In this document: positions 35,086-44,152 of the stretch, piece by piece
Layout: the number at the start of each line of letters is the position of its first letter
How positions within the stretch are numbered: the stretch's first letter is position 1
DNA from: Rhizobiaceae bacterium
Lineage (GTDB): Bacteria; Pseudomonadota; Alphaproteobacteria; Rhizobiales; Rhizobiaceae
DNA: 64,000 nt
NCBI GenBank assembly: GCA_023953845.1
Contig: JAMLJC010000001.1
Coordinates: 372,001-436,000 of the forward strand
Direction of reading: 5' to 3'
Position numbers and translations under genes: made by a program
Notes under the pieces: generated by a model
What the model saw: the letters and a program-made list of their open reading frames with translations, nothing else
Told to the model about the DNA's origin: nothing
The model's database searches: none

Positions 35086-35931
35086 ATGAATTTCCTGAGC
35101 ACGATCACCGGATCGTTCGCCATGCCGGCGGCGGAGAATCCCACCGTCGCCATGATGGACGCCGCCTACGGCCACCATGGCATCGACGCGCGTTACATCA
35201 ACTGCGAGGTGCCTCCGGAAAAGCTGGCGGATGCCGTGCGCGGCGCCCGCGCCATGGGCTGGAAAGGCTTCAACTGCTCGCTGCCCCACAAGGTGACGGT
35301 CATTCAACACCTCGACGGCCTGGGCGAATCGGCCGCGATCATGGAAGCGGTGAACTGCGCCGTCATGCGCGACGGCAGGCTGATCGGCGAGAACACTGAC
35401 GGCAAGGGTTTTCTGAAATCGCTGCGGGAAGTGGTCGACCCTGCCGGGAAATCGGTCGTCGTGTTCGGCGCGGGCGGCGCCTCGCGCGCCATCTGCGTGG
35501 AACTCGCGCTCGCGGGCGCGGCGGCAATCACAGTCGTCAACCGCGGCCGCGAGCGGGGCGAGGAATTGGCGCGGATGCTCGGCGAAAGGACGAACACCAA
35601 GGCCGATTTCCGGCCTTGGACGGAGAATTTCGCCATGCCGGCCGGCACCGACATCGTCGTCAACGCCACCTCGATCGGACTTTTCCCGGATGTCGACGCG
35701 ACGCTCGATATCGACATGGCAACGCTGACACCGGGCATGGTCGTCGCCGACATCATACCGAATCCGCCGCGCACGCGGCTGGTCCGCGATGCGGAAGCGC
35801 GCGGCTGCACGGTGCTCGACGGCCTTGGCATGCTCGTCAACCAGGGCATCATCAACATAAAATACTGGACCGGCGTCGATGCCGACGCGAGCGTCATGCG
35901 CCGTCGGATCGAGGAGATTTTCGGCGTCTGA
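35086..35931 (+). CDS. Shikimate dehydrogenase-like NAD(P) oxidoreductase with atypical substrate site
   Basis: 281 residues of the AroE superfamily. Catalytic Lys69 is in NCSLPHKVTV, Asn90 in EAVNCAVM and Asp105 in GENTDGKGF, and the cofactor motif FGAGGASRA is followed by VVNRGRERGEEL, with basic residues suggesting NADP. The shikimate-binding SxS motif expected near residues 15-20 is missing: the segment reads GSFAMPAAENPT. This points to an SdhL- or quinate-like paralogue with another substrate, not the main AroE. GGGAGGGAAG precedes the ATG. Confidence 0.85.
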   Translation: MNFLSTITGSFAMPAAENPTVAMMDAAYGHHGIDARYINCEVPPEKLADAVRGARAMGWKGFNCSLPHKVTVIQHLDGLGESAAIMEAVNCAVMRDGRLIGENTDGKGFLKSLREVVDPAGKSVVVFGAGGASRAICVELALAGAAAITVVNRGRERGEELARMLGERTNTKADFRPWTENFAMPAGTDIVVNATSIGLFPDVDATLDIDMATLTPGMVVADIIPNPPRTRLVRDAEARGCTVLDGLGMLVNQGIINIKYWTGVDADASVMRRRIEEIFGV

Positions 35932-35934
35932 GAG

Positions 35935-37704
35935 CTACTGAAGGGGCCAGACGACGAGCAGCGCCGGCACGGCGACGATGATGACGAGGATCGACAGCGG
36001 CAGGCCGAGCCTCGGATAGTCCGAGAAGCGGTAGCCTCCGGGTCCCATCACCAGCGTGTTGCACTGATGCCCGATCGGCGTCAGGAAGTCGCACCCCGCC
36101 CCGATGGCCACGGCCATGAGGAAAGCTTCCGGGCGGTAGCCGAGGCCGCTGGCGAAACCCGCCGCGATGGGCGCCATGACGAGAACGGTCGCGGCGTTGT
36201 TGAGAAACGGCGTCACCGCCATGGCGCAGATGAGGATCAGTGCCAACGAGCCGTAGCCCGGCAATGCCCCGCCTATGTCGGCCAGTGAAGCGGCAATGAG
36301 ATCCGTGGCGCCGGTCGCCCGCAGCGAATCGCTCACGGGGATGAGCGCCGCCAGCATCACGAGGATAGGGCCATCGACGGCCGTGTAGACGGCGCGGATC
36401 GGCACGACGTTGAACGCGACCATGGCGACGGCGGCGGCGAAGAAGGCGACGGAGACGGGCAGCACGCCGACGGCGGTCGCGCCCATCGCCGCGGCAAGGA
36501 TCACCAGCGGCACGATGCCGCGCCGCACGCTGCCGAGCAGAAGCGAGCGTTCCGCCAGAGGCAGGCAGCCGAACTCTCGCAGGATTTCGGGAATGGCGGC
36601 ACGCGACCCCTGCAGCACGATCACGTCGCCCAGCCGCAGCGTCACCTCGCCAAGCCGCTCGTTCAGCCTTTCATTGCGCCGGCTCACCGCGAGCAGATTG
36701 ACGTTGAAGCGCTCGTACAGCGCCAGGCGCTTCGCCGACCACCCGATCAACGGCGAGTTCTCGGCGATCACCGCCTCGATCGCCTCGGTCTCGACTCCGA
36801 GACCCTTGGCGAAGTCGCGGTCGCCGGTGAGATCGAGCTTGCCGTGGGAAACCACCCGGTTGAGCGCTTCCGGATCGCCCTCCAGAAGCAACACATCGCC
36901 CTCGCGGAACACCGAATCGGGCAGCGGCGCGATGCGCAACCCGCTCCGCATGATCGAGGTGACTGCCACCTCGCCTTCCGCGATCTTCAGCAAGTCGCTG
37001 ACGGATTTGCCCCGCAACGCGGACTTTGCCGAGATTTTGGCTTCGGCGAGGTAGTTCTTGATGTCGATCGCCTCGTGCATGGCCGCGCTTTCGCGGGAGC
37101 GCATAGGCACCAGCCAGTAGAACAGGATCAGGAAAGCGATGCCGGCGACGCACAGCACGGCCGCGACCGGCGTGAAGTCGAACATGGTGAACGGCGTTCC
37201 CGTCATCTCGCCGCGCACGCGCGACACCACGATGTTCGGCGATGTGCCGATCTGGGTAAGCAGCCCGCCGAGCAGGGAGCCGAACGCCATCGGCATCAGG
37301 AACACCGAGGGAGAGGCGTTCGACCGCTTGGCGAACTGGAAAGCGATGGGGATCATGATTGCCAGCGCGCCGATATTCTTCACGAAGGCTGAAAGCACGG
37401 TGACGACGATGACGAGAAGCGCCAGTTGCGCCCGCACCGAAGAGACGTCCGGCGCGTAGCGCTGCACAGCATATTCCATGACGCCGGACCGGGCGACGCC
37501 ATGACTGACGACCAGCGCGCTGCCGACGATGATCACGATGTCGTCGCTGAAGCCGCTGAACGCGGCTTCGAAAGGCACGACACCGACGGCAAGGGCGACG
37601 AGCAGCGCCGCCGTCGCTACCAGGTCGTAGCGGAATCGCCCCCAGACGAAGGCGGCCATCATCAGCGCGATCACCGAGAAGGACAGCAACTGGCTGCTTG
37701 TCAC
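35935..37704 (-). CDS. SLC13 family sodium/anion symporter with two TrkA-C domains
   Basis: 589 residues from a GTG at 37702-37704 with GGGGGA upstream; longer in-frame starts lack a ribosome site. Two membrane halves enclose a cytoplasmic pair of TrkA-C (RCK_C) domains at about 185-365 (SGLRIAPLPDSVFREGDVLLL; EVTLRLGDVIVLQG). Anion-binding SNT-type motifs appear in LLTQIGTSPNIVVS and DFLTPIGHQCNTLVM. Relatives carry sulfate, dicarboxylates or arsenite-like anions; the substrate here is open. It is convergent with the AroE-like gene, 3 bp apart. Confidence 0.87.
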   Translation of the reverse strand: MTSSQLLSFSVIALMMAAFVWGRFRYDLVATAALLVALAVGVVPFEAAFSGFSDDIVIIVGSALVVSHGVARSGVMEYAVQRYAPDVSSVRAQLALLVIVVTVLSAFVKNIGALAIMIPIAFQFAKRSNASPSVFLMPMAFGSLLGGLLTQIGTSPNIVVSRVRGEMTGTPFTMFDFTPVAAVLCVAGIAFLILFYWLVPMRSRESAAMHEAIDIKNYLAEAKISAKSALRGKSVSDLLKIAEGEVAVTSIMRSGLRIAPLPDSVFREGDVLLLEGDPEALNRVVSHGKLDLTGDRDFAKGLGVETEAIEAVIAENSPLIGWSAKRLALYERFNVNLLAVSRRNERLNERLGEVTLRLGDVIVLQGSRAAIPEILREFGCLPLAERSLLLGSVRRGIVPLVILAAAMGATAVGVLPVSVAFFAAAVAMVAFNVVPIRAVYTAVDGPILVMLAALIPVSDSLRATGATDLIAASLADIGGALPGYGSLALILICAMAVTPFLNNAATVLVMAPIAAGFASGLGYRPEAFLMAVAIGAGCDFLTPIGHQCNTLVMGPGGYRFSDYPRLGLPLSILVIIVAVPALLVVWPLQ

Positions 37705-37905
37705 GGAATTCCCCCGAATCGAACACATCAGCAACGCGCGACATGGCCGAGTGTTGCGGGGCCTGCGCTTCATTATAAATGCAGGTCGTCGAATAGCGCG
37801 GCGCGCCGGATTGCCGCAATGCCTGACATCCTGTTTGTCCGCACCTAGATAGGTCTGCGACGAATTCGCCCGTCCTGCCCTTCACCCCCTCTTGCACTCC
37901 GCCCC

Positions 37906-38787
37906 ATGACAAAGAACGCCGGCAAACGCGCCCTGATGATCGTGAATCCCCGCGCCCGTCGAGGGGCGGCCTCGATCGCACCGGTGCGCGATTTTCTTGC
38001 GGCCTCGGGTTTCAGGCTGATCGATGAGCAGCCCACCGGAGGCGACAGCATCTCGGATCTTATCTCGCGTCACGCCGACCGCTGCGATCTCGTCATCGTC
38101 GGCGGCGGCGACGGCACGCTGAACGCCGCCGCTTCCGCTCTCGTCTATACCGGCCTGCCGCTCGGTGTTCTGCCGCTCGGCACGGCCAACGATTTCGCCC
38201 GGACGATGAACATCCCGCTCGACCCGCTAAAGGCCGCCGAACTCATCGTGCAGGGAAGGACGAAGCATGTCGATCTCGGCGAGGTGAACGGCCATCTGTT
38301 CTTCAACGTCGCCTCTATCGGCTTCAGCGCCGAACTCGCGGCGGAACTGACCGAGCATGCCAAGAAGCGCTGGGGCGTGCTCGGCTACGGCATAGTCGCA
38401 GCGCGCATCCTGTTGCGTTCGCGGCTCTTCACCGCCTATCTCGACCATGACGGCGCCACGGAAAAGATCAGGACCATGCAGGTCTCCGTCGGCAACGGAA
38501 GGCACTATGGCGGCGGCATGACGGTCGAGGAGAAGGCGTCGGCGGACGATGGCTGGCTCGATCTCTACAGCCTTGAGGTCGACCATTGGTGGCGGCTGCT
38601 GCGTCTGCTGCCCAGCCTGCGCCGTGGCACGCAGGGACAGTGGGACGACGTACGCGCCTTCAAGACGACGGAGATCACAATCCGCACCAAGGCGCCGCGC
38701 CCGGTCAACACCGACGGCGAACTGAGCACCTGGACGCCGGCGCATTTCCGCATCCGGCCGAAATCGGTAATCGTCTACGCGCCCTAG
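37906..38787 (+). CDS. Diacylglycerol kinase family lipid kinase (YegS/DgkB-like)
   Basis: 293 residues. The nucleotide motif GGGDGTLNAAASAL is at 66-79, the LGTANDFARTM segment follows, then a beta-sandwich lipid-binding domain (NVASIGFSAELAAEL; SVGNGRHYGGGM) and a C-terminal PVNTDGELSTWTP containing the catalytic-domain Asp-Gly-Glu. Such enzymes phosphorylate diacylglycerol or related lipids. The specific lipid is unknown. The N-terminus MTKNAGKRALMIVNPRAR is typical, supporting the ATG at 37906. Confidence 0.9.
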   Translation: MTKNAGKRALMIVNPRARRGAASIAPVRDFLAASGFRLIDEQPTGGDSISDLISRHADRCDLVIVGGGDGTLNAAASALVYTGLPLGVLPLGTANDFARTMNIPLDPLKAAELIVQGRTKHVDLGEVNGHLFFNVASIGFSAELAAELTEHAKKRWGVLGYGIVAARILLRSRLFTAYLDHDGATEKIRTMQVSVGNGRHYGGGMTVEEKASADDGWLDLYSLEVDHWWRLLRLLPSLRRGTQGQWDDVRAFKTTEITIRTKAPRPVNTDGELSTWTPAHFRIRPKSVIVYAP

Positions 38788-38895
38788 GCGCGGCCCGGCA
38801 CGTCCGGCCACCCGCCGCGCCAGCAAACCCTCGACATTCGCCGCCGCCGCCTGTATGCCGCTGGCGCCCTTCCCAAGGGCGGAACGGACGATAGA

Positions 38896-40008
38896 ATGAC
38901 CGAAACCAGCCAGAAGAACCGTCCAGAACCGAAGCCCGGAGTGCTGGACATCGCAGCCTATGTGCCCGGCAAGAGCAGCGCTCCGGCCGGCGTCGTCAAG
39001 GTGCACAAGCTTTCATCCAACGAAACGCCGCTCGGCCCTTCGCCGAGCGTGGCCGAGGCCGTGAAGAAGGCGGCAGGCTCGCTGGAGCTGTATCCGGACG
39101 GATCGTCGACGCGCCTGCGCGAGACGATCGGCGAGGCTTACGGGCTCAACCCGGCGAACATCCTCTGCTCCAACGGATCGGACGAGAGCCTCGCCCTGAT
39201 CGCGCAGACCTATCTCGGGCCGGGCGACGAGGCGATCCTCACCGAGCACGGCTTCCTTGTCTACAAGATCGCCACGCAGGCCGCGAGCGCGACGCCCGTC
39301 ACCGTGAAGGAGAAGGACGCCCGCGCCGATGTCGACGCCATCCTGGCCGCCGTGACGCCGCGCACGAAGATCGTGTTCCTCGCCAATCCCAACAACCCGA
39401 CCGGCACCTATCTGCCTTTCGAGGAGGTGCGCCGGCTGCACGCCGGCCTGCCGAAGGACGTGCTTCTGGTGATCGACGCGGCCTATGCCGAATATGTCCG
39501 TCGCAACGACTACGAAGCCGGCATCGAGCTGGTGTCGAATTCGCAGAATGTCGTCATGACGCGGACCTTCTCCAAGATCTACGGTCTGGCAGGCCTGCGG
39601 ATCGGCTGGCTCTATGCCCCCGCCCATATCATCGACGCGCTGAACCGCGTGCGCGGACCGTTCAACGTCAATGCCGTCGCCATCGAAGCCGGCATAGCGG
39701 CGATGCGCGACCGCGCGCATCTCGCCGCCGCGGTGGAGCACAACGACCGCTGGCTGCCATGGACGACGGCGGAACTGGAGAAGCTCGGCCTGAAGGTGAC
39801 GCCAAGCGTCGGCAACTTTATCCTCATCCACTTTCCCGACGATAAGAAGCTTTCGGCAGCCGCAGCGGACGACCATCTGACGGCGCGCGGCTTCATCCTG
39901 CGCCGCGTATCGGCCTACGGTTTCCCGAACGCGCTGCGCGCGACGATCGGTTCCGAAGAGGCCAATCGCGGTCTCGTCGCGGCGATCGCCGAATTCCTGA
40001 AGAGTTGA
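38896..40008 (+). CDS. hisC: Histidinol-phosphate aminotransferase
   Basis: 370 residues of fold type I PLP enzyme: LSSNETPLGPSP at 39-50, NGSDESLALI for cofactor binding, NPNNPTG at 164-170, Asp194 in LVIDAAYAEY, Lys227 in TRTFSKIYGLAGLRIGW. The protein matches HisC2-type enzymes, which in rhizobia transaminate histidinol phosphate and often aromatic keto acids. Directly downstream lies tyrA, 2 bp after the stop. This linkage suggests a role in tyrosine/phenylalanine transamination as well as histidine synthesis. Confidence 0.92.
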   Translation: MTETSQKNRPEPKPGVLDIAAYVPGKSSAPAGVVKVHKLSSNETPLGPSPSVAEAVKKAAGSLELYPDGSSTRLRETIGEAYGLNPANILCSNGSDESLALIAQTYLGPGDEAILTEHGFLVYKIATQAASATPVTVKEKDARADVDAILAAVTPRTKIVFLANPNNPTGTYLPFEEVRRLHAGLPKDVLLVIDAAYAEYVRRNDYEAGIELVSNSQNVVMTRTFSKIYGLAGLRIGWLYAPAHIIDALNRVRGPFNVNAVAIEAGIAAMRDRAHLAAAVEHNDRWLPWTTAELEKLGLKVTPSVGNFILIHFPDDKKLSAAAADDHLTARGFILRRVSAYGFPNALRATIGSEEANRGLVAAIAEFLKS

Positions 40009-40010
40009 CC

Positions 40011-40964
40011 ATGGCCGAGCCCCTTTTCGACCGCATCGCCCTGATCGGAATCGGCCTGATCGGCTCGTCGCTGGCCCGCGTCATTCGCCGCGAAAACCTT
40101 GCCCGCCATGTCGTCATCGCCACACGAAGCAAGAAGACGCTCGACCGGGCCGCCGAACTGAAGCTGGGCGACAGCTACACCACCGATCTCGCAGAATCCG
40201 TGCGCGACGCCGATCTCGTCATCGTCTCGGTGCCGGTCGGCTCGTCCGCGGAGGTGGCGGAACTCATCGCCCCCGCCCTCAAGGCGGGAGCCATCGTCAC
40301 CGATGTCGGCTCGACCAAGGCGTCCGTCATCGTACAGATGAAGCCGCATATGCCGGAGGGCGTGCATTTCATCCCCGGCCACCCGCTGGCGGGCACCGAG
40401 AAATCCGGCCCGGACGCTGGCTTCGCCGACCTGTTCGAGAACCGATGGTGCATCTTCACGCCGCTGCCCGACACCGACCCCGCGGTGTTGGAGAAGCTCT
40501 CGGAATTCTGGCGGCGCTGCGGCTCCAACATCGACACGATGGACCCCGAGCATCACGACAAGGTGCTGGCCATCGTCTCCCACCTACCGCACATCATCGC
40601 CTACAACATCGTCGGCACGGCGGACGATCTCCAGACGGTGACCAAATCCGAGGTCATCAAATATTCGGCCTCGGGTTTCCGCGACTTCACCCGCCTCGCC
40701 GCTTCCGATCCGACCATGTGGCGGGACGTCTGCCTGCACAACAAGGACGCCATCCTCGAAATGCTGGCGCGCTTCTCCGAGGACCTTGCCTTTCTCCAGC
40801 GCGCGATACGCTGGGGCGACGGCGAAAAGCTGTTCGACCTTTTCACCCGCACGCGCGCCATCCGCCGCTCGATCATCGAGGCCGGGCAGGAGATCGATGC
40901 ACCGGACTTCGGCCGTCAGGCCGTGGAGCATCCGGGACAGGCAGACTTGAAGAGTGAACGGTGA
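40011..40964 (+). CDS. tyrA: Prephenate/cyclohexadienyl dehydrogenase
   Basis: 317 residues from the ATG at 40011. A TTG two codons earlier overlaps the hisC stop and is less likely. The NAD motif IGIGLIGSSLAR lies near 13-24, DVGSTKASV near 100, and the prephenate-binding/catalytic segments HPLAGTEKSGP and HDKVLAIVSHLPHIIAYN in the C-terminal helical half. It oxidatively decarboxylates prephenate (or arogenate) toward tyrosine. No ACT domain is present, so feedback control may be direct or absent. The last codons (SER, stop) come from the GTGAACG repeat. Confidence 0.93.
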   Translation: MAEPLFDRIALIGIGLIGSSLARVIRRENLARHVVIATRSKKTLDRAAELKLGDSYTTDLAESVRDADLVIVSVPVGSSAEVAELIAPALKAGAIVTDVGSTKASVIVQMKPHMPEGVHFIPGHPLAGTEKSGPDAGFADLFENRWCIFTPLPDTDPAVLEKLSEFWRRCGSNIDTMDPEHHDKVLAIVSHLPHIIAYNIVGTADDLQTVTKSEVIKYSASGFRDFTRLAASDPTMWRDVCLHNKDAILEMLARFSEDLAFLQRAIRWGDGEKLFDLFTRTRAIRRSIIEAGQEIDAPDFGRQAVEHPGQADLKSER

Positions 40965-40990
40965 GCAGTTCACCGTTTACTGTTCCACCG
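40954..40990. repeat. GTGAACG heptad repeat at the tyrA 3' end
   Basis: Consecutive heptads read GTGAACG, GTGAGCA, GTTCACC, GTTTACT, GTTCCAC. CGGTGA and TCACCG form an inverted repeat around the tyrA stop codon. It is a second copy of the element at 8463-8526 and lies between convergent tyrA and the DUF2125 gene. Confidence 0.65.
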
Positions 40991-41001
40991 ATCCCTTCGC
41001 T

Positions 41002-41985
41002 TCATTTCACCGGCGGGATGTCGCCCAGCCCGATGAATCCCAGCGACGCCTTGCCCTTTACGATCTTGAGCGGCAGCGACGTGTTCTGACCGAGCATGCC
41101 GATGCCGATCATCGCCTTCTCGATCCGGTCCCTGGCCTCGGGAAACGCCGTGGCGGCCGCCTCTGCGAGACCTTTCGCATTGCGCACGGTCAGCGTCAGA
41201 TCCGCATCGATCAGCCCGGCCTCGTCGACGGAAACGGGTCCGGCTATGCCGACGCCGGTACTGGCGTCGGTGGAGATCGTCAGGGTGCGGAATATCGCCG
41301 ACTGGCCGCGCAGGCTTTTGGGGCGCAATTGCAACAGCGCGACGCCGTTCGTCACGGTCGCGTCCACCTCCGCCGAGAGCGGCGGCACGACGCGCCCCTG
41401 AAGCACCGAAGCATCGGCGACAAGGTTGCCGACGCTGCCGGCGACGTCGAGATCGGCGCCGTTCGGACGCATATGGCCCTGCACCGACGCCGCCTTGGCG
41501 AGCGGCTGACCCGACGCGGGACCGGCGGCGACGTCTGTTCCCTCGACCGAGATGCGCTCCGGCAGCGGGGCGGCAAGCCGCACGCTGGCGCGCAGCCCTT
41601 CCCAGTTGAAGCGCAGAGGCGGTGAGCCGGCGGCGTCGATCACCGCCGGGCCGTCCAGTTCCGCAACGATGTGGAACGGATTGTAGACCTGCGCGGCGGA
41701 GCGGAAAGCCCCTGCCGACACGCTGGCGCCCTTGCGGCTGTCGAAGCTTACGGCATCGCAGAACAGCCCGATGCGGAAGGGAAAGCCCCGCGCCGTGGGG
41801 TTGGCGCAATCGGCCGAAACGCCTTTCGCGTTGGCGTCGGCCAGCGCCGTCTTCACCTGGTCCTGCAGAAGCTTGCCGACATAGAACCATCCGGCGCTGT
41901 AGCCGCCGAACAGCACGGCGACAAAGACCGCGATCCACATCATGCGGCGGGAATAGGATGGCTTGCGGGTCTCGCTTGACGTCAT
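41002..41985 (-). CDS. DUF2125 domain-containing envelope protein
   Basis: 327 residues with one N-terminal helix at about 12-34 (MMWIAVFVAVLFGGYSAGWFYVG) and a large beta-rich periplasmic domain. It resembles DUF2125 proteins of Rhizobiales, with ANPTARGFPFRIGLFCDAVSF followed by SAGAFRSAAQVYNPFHIVAELDGP. The helix could be an anchor or an uncleaved signal. No function is known; the repetitive beta pattern recalls AsmA-like proteins of outer-membrane biogenesis (inference). It is divergent from the ChaC-like gene, 61 bp away. Confidence 0.87.
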   Translation of the reverse strand: MTSSETRKPSYSRRMMWIAVFVAVLFGGYSAGWFYVGKLLQDQVKTALADANAKGVSADCANPTARGFPFRIGLFCDAVSFDSRKGASVSAGAFRSAAQVYNPFHIVAELDGPAVIDAAGSPPLRFNWEGLRASVRLAAPLPERISVEGTDVAAGPASGQPLAKAASVQGHMRPNGADLDVAGSVGNLVADASVLQGRVVPPLSAEVDATVTNGVALLQLRPKSLRGQSAIFRTLTISTDASTGVGIAGPVSVDEAGLIDADLTLTVRNAKGLAEAAATAFPEARDRIEKAMIGIGMLGQNTSLPLKIVKGKASLGFIGLGDIPPVK

Positions 41986-42046
41986 GAGGCGGCTTTCGAT
42001 AGGGCTCGGGCTACGCTCCGGCAGAGCGGCATACAGGCTTGGCGAT

Positions 42047-42607
42047 ATGGGCGATTTTTGGGTGTTTGGCTATGGCTCGCTGATGTGGCGGCCGGGTTTC
42101 GCGCATGTCGAGGTCGAGCGCGCGCGGCTGCACGGCTTCCGACGCTCGCTCTGCGTGCGCTCCTTCGTGCACAGGGGGACGCGGGAGAGGCCGGGCCTCG
42201 TCCTCGGCCTCGACCGGGGCGGCTCCTGCATCGGCCTCGCCTTCCGCGTGCCGAACGAACTGCGCGGCGAGGTGCTCGCCTATCTTCGCGAGCGCGAACT
42301 CGTCACAAACGTCTATCTGGAACGCAGTCTCCCGGTGCGACTTGATAGCGGCGGCGCGGTGATGGCCGCCTGCTACGTTGTCGACCGCCGCCACGAGCAG
42401 TATGCTGGCAATCTGGACTCTGCCCACGCCGCCGAGGTCGTGGCGGGGTCCATCGGCCAGTCGGGACCGAACGAGGAGTATGTGTTCAACACGCTCGACC
42501 ATCTGAAGGCGCTGAACATCCGCGATTACTGGCTGGAAGATGTCGGCCGCCGGCTGGGATTTCAGCCGGACAAAGGAAGCAGTCCGGCAAGCACGATCAT
42601 CAGCTGA
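42047..42607 (+). CDS. Gamma-glutamylcyclotransferase, ChaC-like
   Basis: 186 residues from the ATG at 42047 (MGDFWVFGYGSLMW). The signature YGSLMWRPGF, RRSLCVRSFVHRGT and GLVLGLDRGGSCIGLAFRV match ChaC glutathione-specific cyclotransferases. The predicted catalytic glutamate aligns with the RERE segment at LRERELVTNVYLER. It would cleave glutathione to 5-oxoproline and Cys-Gly. Its last 46 bp overlap the convergent YhhN-family gene. Confidence 0.92.
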   Translation: MGDFWVFGYGSLMWRPGFAHVEVERARLHGFRRSLCVRSFVHRGTRERPGLVLGLDRGGSCIGLAFRVPNELRGEVLAYLRERELVTNVYLERSLPVRLDSGGAVMAACYVVDRRHEQYAGNLDSAHAAEVVAGSIGQSGPNEEYVFNTLDHLKALNIRDYWLEDVGRRLGFQPDKGSSPASTIIS

Positions 42608-43242
42608 GCCGTGTAGTAAGTGATCCAGACGGCATACCGAAGCGCGCGGCGCCTCTCGCCATTGCCGGCAATCAGGAACTTTTCCGTTCCGAGCAGCGCA
42701 TCCGAAGCCATGAACAGCGCCGCACCGAGCGCGACCCAGGGCCCGGGCACGCTGAGCGCCGACAGACCCATGGCAAGAATGGCGGCCGCATAGGCGGTAA
42801 CCGCGTTTCGCATCGGGCCATCGACGGCGTTACGCAGCCGAAACAGGAGAAACGCGGTGGCGGCAATCATCAGCGCACCCGCCAGAGGTCGCCAGAATTC
42901 CTGCGCGACGATACCGAAGCCCTGTCCGGAGATCGCGAACAGCACGACATAGACGAGATGCGCGACAAGGAAGCAGGCCAGGCCGGCCAGGAACGCCTGC
43001 TCTCCTTCGCGCGAAAGAAACGCGTCCCCGATCGCCGAGAGCGCGAGCGCGGCTGCGAGCAGCGGCGACCCGCCTTCGAGCGCGGCGAGCACCGCCAGCA
43101 GTGCGACAGCCATCGTCTTGGCGGCGGTGCGGCGAAGGTTTGCCTCCCGCTCGACCATGCCGAGATAGAGCAGTGCCGCGGCGGCCGACAGGATCAGCGT
43201 GCCGTTGGCCGTCGATTCGATCCCGCCCGGGAAAGGCATCAT
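42562..43242 (-). CDS. YhhN/TMEM86 family protein (lysoplasmalogenase-like)
   Basis: 226 residues with about eight hydrophobic helices. Conserved acidic family motifs are SAIGDAFLS (GD near 84) and FMASDALLGTEKFL (SD near 181), and HLVYVVLF lies between them. Animal members hydrolyse lysoplasmalogen, but the bacterial substrate is unproven. The start ATG at 43240-43242 overlaps the upstream EamA stop (ATGA), so the two are coupled. The 3' end overlaps the ChaC-like gene by 46 bp on the other strand. Confidence 0.87.
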   Translation of the reverse strand: MMPFPGGIESTANGTLILSAAAALLYLGMVEREANLRRTAAKTMAVALLAVLAALEGGSPLLAAALALSAIGDAFLSREGEQAFLAGLACFLVAHLVYVVLFAISGQGFGIVAQEFWRPLAGALMIAATAFLLFRLRNAVDGPMRNAVTAYAAAILAMGLSALSVPGPWVALGAALFMASDALLGTEKFLIAGNGERRRALRYAVWITYYTAQLMIVLAGLLPLSG

Positions 43243-44126
43243 GCGCGGGAAGCCTCGGCGCTGACGCGCGGCTTGAACAGCAGGGACTTCGCGGCAAGCA
43301 CCGCGCCGGCCGTGATGAGCACGCAGGCTGCCAGCACATGCGGCGTCGGTTCCGAAAAGCCTGCCGCGATCAACACCAGCGTGGAAAGCAGCGGCGCGGC
43401 ATAGCTCGCCGCGCCCAGCACCTGGATATTGCCGCGCTTGACGCCATGATCCCAGGCATAGAAGGCCGCACCCACAGGCATCAGCCCGAGCCCGATGACC
43501 GCCAGCCATTCGCCCGGGCCGGACGGCAGCACGGTCTCCTCCAGCAGGAAATGGCAGGCGAGCGACAGCGCCGACGTCGCCGCGCAGAACCACGTCACCA
43601 CGCTGGTCGGCACCGCCGGGAAACGCCGCGACAGGAGCGAATAGGCGGCCCAGATGAAGGCGCAGGCGCCCGCCATGGCATAGCCGAAGACATAGCGGCT
43701 GTCGAAGGCCAGCTTTCCGCCGTTCGTCACGATGAGGAAGGTGCCCGCGAGCCCGAGCAGCGCGCCGGCCACATGGTGCCATTGCAGCCTTTCGCCCGGC
43801 ATCAGCGCCGAGCCGAGCACGATGAGCAGCGGCCAGAGATAGGCGATCAGGCTGGCCTCGACCGCCGGTGCGCTGCGCAGCGCGGTGAAGTAGAAAAAGT
43901 GGTAGCCGAACAGCCCGGCTATGCCGATGACCCACACCTGCGGCGGAATTTTAACCGGCTCCGGCGCGGGCATGAAAAGACGTGCAGCGAAGCCGACAAG
44001 CGTTCCGATGGCGAAGGTGATGGCCGAAAGCAGGAATGGCGGCACGCTGCCCGACGCGTCGGTAAGCAACGCCAGCAGCGCCCACATGGCAACCGCCGAG
44101 AAGCCGATCAGTGTCGCCCGCCCCAT
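43239..44126 (-). CDS. EamA/DMT transporter, YddG-like
   Basis: 295 residues with ten hydrophobic segments in two EamA repeats. GLFGYHFFYFTALRSAPAVEASLIAYLWPLLIVL-type sequence in helices 3-4 is typical of the YddG/RhaT-like branch, which includes aromatic amino-acid exporters. The substrate is not proven. It starts 27 bp after the DUF3108 stop on the same strand and overlaps YhhN by 4 bp. Confidence 0.88.
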   Translation of the reverse strand: MGRATLIGFSAVAMWALLALLTDASGSVPPFLLSAITFAIGTLVGFAARLFMPAPEPVKIPPQVWVIGIAGLFGYHFFYFTALRSAPAVEASLIAYLWPLLIVLGSALMPGERLQWHHVAGALLGLAGTFLIVTNGGKLAFDSRYVFGYAMAGACAFIWAAYSLLSRRFPAVPTSVVTWFCAATSALSLACHFLLEETVLPSGPGEWLAVIGLGLMPVGAAFYAWDHGVKRGNIQVLGAASYAAPLLSTLVLIAAGFSEPTPHVLAACVLITAGAVLAAKSLLFKPRVSAEASRA

Positions 44127-44152
44127 GAGATTCCTCCGGGGCAGTCACCCCT

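Noticed and set aside
32650..35310. Upstream part of a 1142-codon minus-strand open frame continuing from gloB
   Set aside because: Only the last 255 codons (31882-32649) code for glyoxalase II. The rest is antisense to the methyltransferase and out of frame with the MFS gene, and shows low-complexity Arg/Ala composition.
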